DNA of 8,093 nucleotides, taken from Chloroflexota bacterium (GTDB taxonomy: Bacteria > Chloroflexota > Limnocylindria > P2-11E). Both the position numbers and the translations under genes were made by a program. The number at the start of each line of letters is the position of its first letter. Position 1 is the stretch's first letter. The notes under the pieces are model-generated. The model saw only the letters and a list, made by a program, of their open reading frames with translations, was not told the origin of the DNA and made no database searches. The stretch covers positions 1 through 8,093 of the forward strand of contig VBGU01000173.1 of the NCBI GenBank assembly GCA_005881085.1. The letters are read 5' to 3'. Of the stretch, positions 1 through 5,219 are shown one piece after another.

Positions 1-144
1 GATCGCGATCGCCTGCACGACCTGATCATCGGTCGCGATCCCAGGCGCGACGAGGTCCGCGCGCAGGAGCGGCAATGAGGAGAGCCCGCCGAGCGACAGT
101 GCGGATGCTTTGAGGAACACGCCGAAGAGCGCGAGCGCGTCCAC
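1..144 (-). CDS. chrA: Chromate transporter (CHR family), second half, partial
   Basis: Reading the minus strand from a GTG at 144 gives 48 codons that run off the window edge. The peptide starts MDALALFGVFLKASALSLGG and continues with a PLLRADLV stretch and a DDQVVQAIAI stretch. This is the opening of a CHR domain: a first helix, a GG motif, then the helix before the conserved proline region. Only the N-terminal part is visible. The GTG lies 2 bases after the TGA of the first CHR gene, so the two are almost certainly co-transcribed and translated by reinitiation. No good Shine-Dalgarno sequence precedes it. Paired half-size CHR proteins are a known arrangement in which the two halves form one transporter, usually exporting chromate. 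Family assignment is sound; the substrate is inferred. The motif GGLSSLP departs from the commoner GGG or GGP form. Confidence 0.8.
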   Translation of the reverse strand, partial: MDALALFGVFLKASALSLGGLSSLPLLRADLVAPGIATDDQVVQAIAI

Positions 145-146
145 CG

Positions 147-716
147 TCAGCCGACCGAGCTCTCGTGCGAGGTCGGTCGCTCCCGGCCCAGGGCGAGTGC
201 GCCGATCAATGCCCCGGCTCCTATAGCGGCGAGCGTTGGCACGCCGAGGAACGCGGCAGCCACGACGAAGGCGAGCGAGACGGCGACATCGATGGCGAAA
301 TGCGCGCGGCCATGTCGTGCCGACGCGCGGACCAGGAGGGCCGCCGTCGCGATCGTCATCCCTCCGGTCACGGGTGCGACGCCGGCGAGCGCCGCGCGCG
401 CGATGGGTGATGCGGCGATCACGCTATATGCGGCCGTGAGCGCGACGGTGATCGCCGCGGCGGGAATCATCATTCCGGCGACCGCGGCGACGGCGCCGCG
501 CCAGCCGGCCGCGCGGCGTCCGATGAGACCGGCCAGCGCTACGAGGTGGATACCAGGAGAGAGCTGCGACAGCGCCCAGGCTTCGCCGAATTCGCGTGCG
601 CTCATCCATCGCTCGCGATCGACGGCGAGGCGTCGAATCAGTAGCAAAGTACTAGTACCGCCGCCCACCGATTGCGTTCCTACCGCGACCCATGAACGGG
701 TCAACCTTGCCAGCAT
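147..716 (-). CDS. chrA: Chromate transporter (CHR family), first half
   Basis: This is a 189-residue membrane protein, the usual size for a single CHR domain. Residues 1-20 are a first helix ending in VGGG. Residues 24-45 match the usual amphipathic loop that follows (a basic stretch, then a WMSAREF segment). Residues 48-56 (ALSQLSPGI) correspond to the conserved LPGP region. Residues 73 to about 175 contain several hydrophobic Ala/Val-rich helices. An internal ATG at 605 would remove the first helix and the GGG motif, so the ATG at 716 is preferred. No Shine-Dalgarno sequence lies upstream. Instead the hexamer TAGGTT ends 7 bases before the ATG, as expected for a leaderless transcript. The second half gene follows 2 bases after the stop. 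The family normally exports chromate by membrane potential; the actual substrate here is not shown by sequence. Confidence 0.85.
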   Translation of the reverse strand: MLARLTRSWVAVGTQSVGGGTSTLLLIRRLAVDRERWMSAREFGEAWALSQLSPGIHLVALAGLIGRRAAGWRGAVAAVAGMMIPAAAITVALTAAYSVIAASPIARAALAGVAPVTGGMTIATAALLVRASARHGRAHFAIDVAVSLAFVVAAAFLGVPTLAAIGAGALIGALALGRERPTSHESSVG

Positions 717-722
717 GCCCGT

Positions 723-729
723 TAACCTA
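723..729. promoter_or_regulatory. Overlapping back-to-back -10 elements of a divergent gene pair
   Basis: On the plus strand TAACCT (723-728) is followed by 7 bases and then the ATG at 736. On the minus strand TAGGTT (729 to 724) is followed by 7 bases and then the ATG at 716. Both fit the TANNNT plus short-gap pattern of leaderless transcripts, and the two hexamers share five base pairs around the palindrome GTTAAC. No convincing -35 element was found for either direction. Only one polymerase could occupy the site at a time. Assignment is by pattern alone. Confidence 0.5.
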
Positions 730-735
730 GCGGTG

Positions 736-1551
736 ATGGATGTGGTGGGTCGCCAGGAAGCTCCTGTCTTCACCTGGAATCCCGTCGAACAGATGTGGGT
801 GCAGGAACGTGGCGGCGCGGCTAAACCGCCGCCGGCTCCGCATGACATCCACGCCATCCAAACGTGGTTCCTCGACACCGAGGACAACGAGTGGATCCAG
901 ACGGTGCTCGGTCCGATGGGCCGTCAGCTCGCGGCGCAGTGGCGCGGTGCCTACCGCGTGCCGGAGGCGGCGATCACTCGCGGGACCAAGAGCCCGAAGA
1001 AGCGGAACCCGCTGCCGATACTCGTGGGGGCCGTCGTCCTTGTCGCGCTCATCGGCGGCGTCGCCGTCGCGGCGCCCGGGCTCATGAATCCGAGCGCGAC
1101 ACCGGCACCATCGGGTCCGATCGCGGCGAGCAACGTCCCGGCGTCGACGGAGCCGACCGCAGCCCCGACTGCCGAACCCACACCCGACCCGACGGCCGCG
1201 CCCGCCACTCCGGTGCCCGCGACGCCGCGTCCGCGGCCCGCCGGTCCGTCATACACGCTGAAGAACGGAACGGTCGTCACCTACACCGGTCCGGTGACGG
1301 CGGTGCGCAATTCGACACTTCCGGCGTCGTTCTCGGTCGCCCTCGCGAACGGGAGGGCCGGCACGGGCGCATTCGGAATCTTTCTGAACGACCCGGTCAC
1401 CGTCTCCAACCGCCGCGCCGTGAACGGAACACTCGATGGGAACGGTCGCATCCTGCTCCAGATCCCGACGAACGTGCAGCCCGGGGTCTACCAGCTGCTG
1501 TTCTCGTACAGCGGCGAGACCGCTCAGATCACAACGGTGTCCGTGCGCTAG
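736..1551 (+). CDS. Single-pass membrane protein with Thr/Pro linker and outer beta domain
   Basis: I do not recognise a named family. The 271-residue protein has four parts. Residues 1-90 are a hydrophilic, Trp-rich cytosolic part with several W residues in short repeats (FTWNPVEQMW, IQTWFLDTEDNEW). Residues 86-90 are a basic SPKKR stop-transfer patch, followed by one hydrophobic helix at about 93-113. Residues 118-170 are a low-complexity Ala/Pro/Thr linker typical of exported proteins. Residues 171-271 are a compact domain rich in Val, Thr and Gly that looks like a beta sandwich. The orientation, with the N-terminus inside, is inferred from the positive patch. ATG 736 is chosen because TAACCT lies 7 bases upstream; GTG 733 and ATG 715 are in-frame alternatives that add 1 or 7 residues. 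It is divergent from the CHR genes and converges on the GHL10 gene 6 bases away. Confidence 0.72.
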   Translation: MDVVGRQEAPVFTWNPVEQMWVQERGGAAKPPPAPHDIHAIQTWFLDTEDNEWIQTVLGPMGRQLAAQWRGAYRVPEAAITRGTKSPKKRNPLPILVGAVVLVALIGGVAVAAPGLMNPSATPAPSGPIAASNVPASTEPTAAPTAEPTPDPTAAPATPVPATPRPRPAGPSYTLKNGTVVTYTGPVTAVRNSTLPASFSVALANGRAGTGAFGIFLNDPVTVSNRRAVNGTLDGNGRILLQIPTNVQPGVYQLLFSYSGETAQITTVSVR

Positions 1552-1572
1552 ACGCCCTTAGGGCGCGCGCAC
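1543..1572. terminator. Shared bidirectional hairpin at convergent gene ends
   Basis: CGCCC (1553-1557), a TTA loop (1558-1560) and GGGCG (1561-1565) form a perfect stem. It is enclosed by an outer stem GTGCGC (1543-1548) with GCGCAC (1567-1572), leaving a bulge of four bases on one side and one on the other. The structure covers the TAG of the plus-strand gene, and the TTA loop is the TAA stop of the minus-strand gene. There is no T tract, so it is not a textbook intrinsic terminator. It could end or stabilise both transcripts. Confidence 0.45.
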
Positions 1573-3642
1573 CGTCACGATCCAGAAGACGCCGAAGTCC
1601 TCCATCCATTGCGCGCCTTCGACCAGAGGGCGGATCGCAAGGCGATATGTTCCCGGGACCGACGGAGCCACAATCGTGAACTGGAACCAGGCGACCTGAT
1701 TCGGGCCGACCCACTCTGCAGGCTGCGCGGCGACGCGGTTGTAGCGCGGCCATCCGGTGTCTGGCGATCCGGCCTCGCCGTTGCCGCCGAGCATCGAGGC
1801 TCGGTCCTGACCCGGCTCGGGGTTCCACGTTCCGAGATATGCGACCTGGCCCATCGTGTCGGCGAGCCACCCGCGCGTGCCGCTGTTGTAGTAGGCGACG
1901 ACGGCCCTCGCGGTCTCACCCGGGCACAGCGTCGAGTAGCCGCTCTGCCCATACCAGGTCGCGTGGAAACCAGCGACGCCCGAAGCGACCTTCGCGGGCG
2001 CCGCGATGCCTGGGCCATCAGTGCGCTCGCACGTTGTCGGCGAGGGCGACGCTGACGGGGTCGGCGTGGGGGTCGAAATTGGCGCGGCCGCGCCCAGGAG
2101 GCTCACTGTTCCCGCGACGATCGTGGCCTGACCGAGGACACCGCCGCTAACGAGGGTCGAATCGGTGATCACGTGATAGGTCCCGATCGGAAGGTCGACG
2201 AAGCCGAACCACCCACTTCCGTCCGTGGTCGTCGTTCGGAGTACGGCCCCCGCGCTCGGCTCGACGAGATGCAGCACGGTGCCGGTGAGCAGCGTGCCGT
2301 TCGTCGCGACCGCTGTGCCGCGCAGGTGGCCAAAGATCGGCTGGGACTTCCATGTCATCGCGGGCACCGCCGGCGCGTCGGCGAATATCGGTTGAGCCGC
2401 GGTGTCGTACTGCGACGGCTGCGTTAACGCTTTGATGAGCTCCGCGCGACCGATCGCGCCGCTTCGCGTGCCGGCGTCGGTCATCGCGTCGGGCGTTCGA
2501 TACGAGTAGCCGACCCAACCGATGGCACTGTTGCCCGCCGCGCTCGGAGCGAGCGCGCGACGCACCTGGCTCACGCTCGAGGCGATGTCGTTCAGGTAGA
2601 GGGCCGATCCGATCGCCACGGAGCGGCGGTACTGGTTGTCCTTTGCGAATTCGCTCCACTCGTCGTACATCTGGTGCTGGTTCGCGAGGGAGTCGCGCTT
2701 GTAGTTCATGAGCATCGCTGTGTCGAGGATCCCTTCGCGCAGCCACCCGCGCCAGTCCTGCAACTGCTCGGCGTACGCGCGCGTGTTCTCCCAGCTGCCC
2801 GTGGTCTGCGGCCCGTACCCATATGTGATCACGTCCGCCGACACGCGGATCCGCGGTTTGAGCGCGGTCGACTCGAGATAGATCCGGCGGACGATCCCGC
2901 TGACCTGATCGCGGCGCCACTGCGTCCACTGCGGGTCGGTGTTCGACGGGGTGTCGCTCCGACCGGTCTCGGCACGGAAGCGCGCGAGAGCCGTCGCGTT
3001 GTAGCCCCACGAGGGCACGAGCGAACCGAGATTTCCGTCGGGGTACCGAATGCGATCGAGGTTTATTCCATCGACGTCGTAGTTGCGGACGATGCTCGTC
3101 GCGGCGTTCGCGACCCACGCGGCCGCATCGGGATGGCCAGGGTCGAGCATCCAGTCGTCGCTCAGCTTCGAGACGCCATCCGAACGCGTCATGACCCAGT
3201 TGTCGCGTCCCGATGCATTGGGTCCGTGCAGGTTGAAGATGTGATTCGGGTCCTTCGGCGGCGTGGTGCTGTTCCACATCGCGTTCGCGATCACCCACGC
3301 GTGGACTTCGATGCCCTGCGCGTGCGCCGTGGTGATGAGCGCCTGCAGGGGGTCGAATCCGGGGGCGATCGACTCGTTCACTGGGAGTCCTGACCGGAGG
3401 CAGAAGCAGTCGCCCCGCCGCACGACCTGAGCGACGACGGCGTTCGCGTGCGCCGCCTTGGTGGCCGCGACGAGCGCGTCGATCTGCGACTGGTCGTTTA
3501 TGCCTTCGCCGAAGGCATCCGCCCAAAAGGCGCGGAACTGGCCGGCCGTTGCCGCCTGCCCGAGCGGAGATACCTCCGTCGGGAAGGTGGTGAACAAACC
3601 AGCCAGGTACCACAGGACAGCCGCAAGCGTGGCGAGTTTCAG
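1558..3642 (-). CDS. Secreted GHL10-type glycoside hydrolase-like protein
   Basis: The 694-residue protein (counted from the CTG at 3642) begins MKLATLAAVLWYLAGLFTTF, a signal peptide or signal anchor. Residues 35-430 look like the glycosyl-hydrolase-like 10 family (DUF187, YngK-like), a TIM barrel. The key stretch is DVDGINLDRIRYP at 189-201, with AWVIANAMWN near 115 and LMNYKR near 312. Residues 435-520 resemble a carboxypeptidase-regulatory-like beta domain (GTVLHLVEPSAG, then DGSGWFGFVDLPIGTYHV). A Thr/Pro/Ser linker follows at 523-537. Residues 560-692 are a Trp-rich beta domain like the FW domain of NBR1-type proteins, ending APSVPGTYRL then FGVFWIVTV. The protein is likely outside the cell, acting on a polysaccharide or cell-wall glycan; the substrate is unknown. 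No ATG, GTG or TTG gives the signal peptide. CTG 3642 follows GAGGAAGGG by 6 bases. The fallback start is TTG 3597. Confidence 0.8.
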   Translation of the reverse strand: MKLATLAAVLWYLAGLFTTFPTEVSPLGQAATAGQFRAFWADAFGEGINDQSQIDALVAATKAAHANAVVAQVVRRGDCFCLRSGLPVNESIAPGFDPLQALITTAHAQGIEVHAWVIANAMWNSTTPPKDPNHIFNLHGPNASGRDNWVMTRSDGVSKLSDDWMLDPGHPDAAAWVANAATSIVRNYDVDGINLDRIRYPDGNLGSLVPSWGYNATALARFRAETGRSDTPSNTDPQWTQWRRDQVSGIVRRIYLESTALKPRIRVSADVITYGYGPQTTGSWENTRAYAEQLQDWRGWLREGILDTAMLMNYKRDSLANQHQMYDEWSEFAKDNQYRRSVAIGSALYLNDIASSVSQVRRALAPSAAGNSAIGWVGYSYRTPDAMTDAGTRSGAIGRAELIKALTQPSQYDTAAQPIFADAPAVPAMTWKSQPIFGHLRGTAVATNGTLLTGTVLHLVEPSAGAVLRTTTTDGSGWFGFVDLPIGTYHVITDSTLVSGGVLGQATIVAGTVSLLGAAAPISTPTPTPSASPSPTTCERTDGPGIAAPAKVASGVAGFHATWYGQSGYSTLCPGETARAVVAYYNSGTRGWLADTMGQVAYLGTWNPEPGQDRASMLGGNGEAGSPDTGWPRYNRVAAQPAEWVGPNQVAWFQFTIVAPSVPGTYRLAIRPLVEGAQWMEDFGVFWIVTVRAP

Positions 3643-3648
3643 AGTTTT

Positions 3649-3657
3649 CCCTTCCTC
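3649..3657 (-). promoter_or_regulatory. Ribosome binding site supporting a CTG start
   Basis: The minus strand reads GAGGAAGGG here, the clearest Shine-Dalgarno-like sequence I found in the window. It sits 6 bases before CTG 3642, which opens the hydrophobic signal sequence of the GHL10-like gene. The fallback TTG at 3597 has no comparable site and would lose most of the signal peptide. Confidence 0.5.
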
Positions 3658-3684
3658 TACGCGTGTAACGGCCCGCTAACGGCA

Positions 3685-3713
3685 AGTCTTCGGGTGGCTT
3701 TGGATCGAGTCAA
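3685..3713 (-). promoter_or_regulatory. Possible sigma-70-type promoter of the GHL10-like gene
   Basis: On the minus strand TTGACT (3713 to 3708) matches five of six bases of the -35 consensus. After a 17-base spacer comes AAGACT (3690 to 3685), a weak -10 matching three of six. Transcription would begin near 3678, leaving a leader of about 36 bases that contains the ribosome binding site. The good -35 and spacing favour it; the -10 is poor. Confidence 0.4.
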
Positions 3714-3750
3714 GCGAGCGAGCATGCGATGTGGCCAAACTGGGACGGTC

Positions 3751-3770
3751 GTACTCTCGGCGATCAGTAC
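3751..3770. repeat. Inverted repeat GTACT-N10-AGTAC, possible operator
   Basis: Two perfect 5-base arms face each other across a 10-base spacer, centred about 86 bases before the GTG of the first Crp/Fnr gene. The arm spacing suits a dimeric helix-turn-helix protein on one DNA face, but it is wider than the standard Crp site. Short arms of this kind can arise by chance. Confidence 0.25.
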
Positions 3771-3832
3771 CTTCGGGCAATGATTCTTCGCGCGTCTCAC
3801 TCTTGTTGGGGATGCAGACGCACGCGCGAGCG

Positions 3833-3838
3833 TATCGT
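3833..3838 (+). promoter_or_regulatory. -10 element TATCGT of the first Crp/Fnr gene
   Basis: TATCGT ends 8 bases before the GTG at 3847. There is no Shine-Dalgarno sequence between them (TCCGCGCC), so a leaderless or nearly leaderless transcript is likely. No -35 hexamer with a 16-18 base spacer is evident, which would fit an activator-dependent promoter. Confidence 0.4.
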
Positions 3839-3846
3839 TCCGCGCC

Positions 3847-4518
3847 GTGGACGCCGAGGCGGTTGCGCGCGTCCTCACAGGCGTGCCGGTCTTCAGCGCA
3901 CTCAGCGATGCAGAGCGAACGGAGCTCGCCTCTCACCTTCGTCCCCGGCGCTTCTCACGCGATGAGGTCGTCTTCCACCGCGACGACGCAGGAGGGCACC
4001 TCTACGTGATTCTCTCAGGGTCAGTGAAGGTCGCCATCCCGGACGAGGAAGGGCACGAGGTCGTCGTCGCCGTCGAGCGGGACGGCGCGGTCTTCGGCGA
4101 GCTCGCACTCTTCGACGACGCGCCACGCTCGGCGACCGTCACCGCTCTCGATGAGACGCAGGTCGTGACGCTGGCGCGCGAGGACTTCCTCCGCGTCCTC
4201 GAACGAAGCCCGCGAGCGACTCGCGAGATCCTCCGGCTGCTCGCGCGGACGGTGCGGCGCGCGTCGGGACGGATCGAGGACCTGGTGTTCCTCGACGTCC
4301 CCGGGCGGGTGGCGAAATGCCTGCTCGACCTCGCGACGGCGCACGCACGCACGGACATCGAGCTCACCCAGGACGACCTCGCTGCGTTCGTGGGGGCCAC
4401 CCGGGTATCGGTGAACCGGGCCCTCGCGGATCTCGAGTCACAGGGCGCGATCGCGGTCGGTCGACGTCACATCGTGGTCAAGGAACCTGCGCTCCTGCGC
4501 AAACAGGTCCGTTACTAG
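3847..4518 (+). CDS. Crp/Fnr-family transcriptional regulator (first of a tandem pair)
   Basis: The 223-residue protein has the full Crp/Fnr layout. Residues 8-30 are the N-terminal helix region (VPVFSALSDAERTELA). Residues 31-110 form the cyclic-nucleotide-binding barrel. The phosphate-binding cassette FGELALFDDAPRSATVTA (83-100) keeps the glutamate (E85) and the Arg-Ser pair (R94, S95) that contact cAMP or cGMP in Crp. Residues 111-145 are the dimer helix. Residues 173-205 are the winged helix-turn-helix, with recognition helix TRVSVNR (185-191). Arg186 and Arg191 align with the DNA-contacting arginines of E. coli Crp, while the Crp glutamate is replaced by Val187. There is one cysteine, so no Fnr-type iron-sulfur cluster. 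GTG 3847 starts right at the family's N-terminus. A paralogue follows after 23 bases. Targets are unknown. Confidence 0.9.
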   Translation: MDAEAVARVLTGVPVFSALSDAERTELASHLRPRRFSRDEVVFHRDDAGGHLYVILSGSVKVAIPDEEGHEVVVAVERDGAVFGELALFDDAPRSATVTALDETQVVTLAREDFLRVLERSPRATREILRLLARTVRRASGRIEDLVFLDVPGRVAKCLLDLATAHARTDIELTQDDLAAFVGATRVSVNRALADLESQGAIAVGRRHIVVKEPALLRKQVRY

Positions 4519-4529
4519 GGCCCTCCTAG
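4515..4529. repeat. Palindrome CTAGG-N5-CCTAG between the two Crp/Fnr genes
   Basis: Two perfect 5-base arms (4515-4519 and 4525-4529) surround GCCCT. The left arm contains the TAG stop of the first regulator. The right arm overlaps the TAGACT hexamer (4527-4532) that probably serves as the -10 of the second. It could be an operator blocking that promoter, or a weak hairpin between the cistrons. Its 15-base span is close to that of Crp/Fnr sites but its sequence is different. Confidence 0.4.
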
Positions 4530-4532
4530 ACT
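4527..4532 (+). promoter_or_regulatory. -10-like element TAGACT of the second Crp/Fnr gene
   Basis: TAGACT ends 9 bases before the GTG at 4542, with no ribosome binding site between. This suggests that the second regulator can be transcribed on its own with almost no leader, in addition to read-through from the first. No clear -35 element is visible. Confidence 0.35.
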
Positions 4533-4541
4533 TTCTCGTTC

Positions 4542-5219
4542 GTGAAGGTCGAAGAGCTCCGCGCGATGGCGGCTACGCTCGCAGACGTACTTCCCATCGA
4601 GATCCTCCCGGAGATCGATCGCCGGGAGCTCGCGAGTCACATGACCCTCCGGAAGTTCAAACAAGACGAGGTCGTCTACCACCAGGGAGACCCCGCCGCT
4701 CACTGGTTCGTCGTCTTCGAGGGGCTCATCAAGGTGCTGCTCCTTGACGAGAACGGACGCGAGCTCCTCATATCGCTGCACTCGCGCGGCGAGTTCTTTG
4801 GCGAGCTCGTCATCTTCGAGGACAAGGTGCCGCGCGACGGCACGGCCGTCTGCGTGATCCCGACAAGCGTCTTCCAGATCGAACGCGACGGTTCTCTTGC
4901 CGTTTTGAGGCGCAACGAAGAAGCGCAGAAGCACATGTTCGAGCGGCTCTCGCGGAACATCCGCAAGCTCGAGGGTCAGGTCGAAGACTTCGCCTTCCTC
5001 GACGTCACCAGCCGCCTCGCCAAATATCTCGTCGAGGTCGCGCGTCTGGGCCGCCCGCTTCCGTTGACCCAGGACGACCTCGCGGCCGCGATCGGCTCGA
5101 CGCGGATGACGGTGAACAAGCTCCTCGCGGACTTCGAACGGCGCGGTTTCATCAACGTCGAGCGCCGCAACGTCCGCGTGCTCGACGAGAAGTCGCTTCT
5201 CCGGGAGATCCGCGTCTAG
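4542..5219 (+). CDS. Crp/Fnr-family transcriptional regulator (second of a tandem pair)
   Basis: The 225-residue protein is a paralogue of the regulator just upstream. The sensor barrel spans about residues 30-115. Its phosphate-binding cassette keeps FGEL (86-89) but reads PRDGTAVCV (97-105), so the Arg is present and the following Ser/Ala is Asp. That acidic residue beside the phosphate site makes ordinary cAMP binding doubtful. The dimer helix lies near 120-148. The helix-turn-helix (175-206) opens LTQDDLAAAIGSTRMTVNK and closely matches the first regulator, so both may read similar DNA. One cysteine only, hence no iron-sulfur cluster. GTG 4542 is preferred over the in-frame ATG at 4566 because of the TAGACT hexamer upstream and the extra N-terminal helix. 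Its stop overlaps that of the convergent acyltransferase gene. Ligand and targets are unknown. Confidence 0.88.
   Translation: MKVEELRAMAATLADVLPIEILPEIDRRELASHMTLRKFKQDEVVYHQGDPAAHWFVVFEGLIKVLLLDENGRELLISLHSRGEFFGELVIFEDKVPRDGTAVCVIPTSVFQIERDGSLAVLRRNEEAQKHMFERLSRNIRKLEGQVEDFAFLDVTSRLAKYLVEVARLGRPLPLTQDDLAAAIGSTRMTVNKLLADFERRGFINVERRNVRVLDEKSLLREIRV

Larger units (their letters stand above)
3643..3846. other. Divergent intergenic region between GHL10-like gene and first Crp/Fnr gene
   Basis: These 204 bases hold the leader and probable promoter of the minus-strand GHL10-like gene and the upstream region of the first regulator. Two copies of TAACGGC lie at 3666-3672 and 3677-3683, 11 bases apart, that is about one helical turn. 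The inverted repeat GTACT-N10-AGTAC lies at 3751-3770. I see no open frame with protein-like content, no RNA gene and no exact TGTGA-N6-TCACA site. Confidence 0.6.

Noticed and set aside
292..735. Upstream in-frame extension of the plus-strand membrane protein gene
   Set aside because: It lies antisense over the CHR gene and its Ala/Arg/Pro-rich translation looks like an opposite-strand shadow. The TAACCT hexamer supports the start at 736.
717..887. Upstream in-frame extension of the first CHR gene to 887
   Set aside because: The added residues are not membrane-like and overlap the plus-strand membrane protein gene. CHR homology begins just after the ATG at 716.
1087..1250. Pro/Thr/Ala-rich stretch as a DNA repeat array or recombination site
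   Set aside because: The DNA does not repeat in fixed units; the pattern comes from the low-complexity protein linker.
2147..3685. Long minus-strand open frame of 512 codons inside the GHL10-like gene
   Set aside because: Its Arg-rich, domain-less translation is a frame-shifted shadow. The overlapping frame contains recognisable barrel and beta-domain motifs.
3847..5219. Fnr-type oxygen sensing by the two regulators
   Set aside because: Each protein has a single cysteine, so an N-terminal iron-sulfur cluster is not possible.
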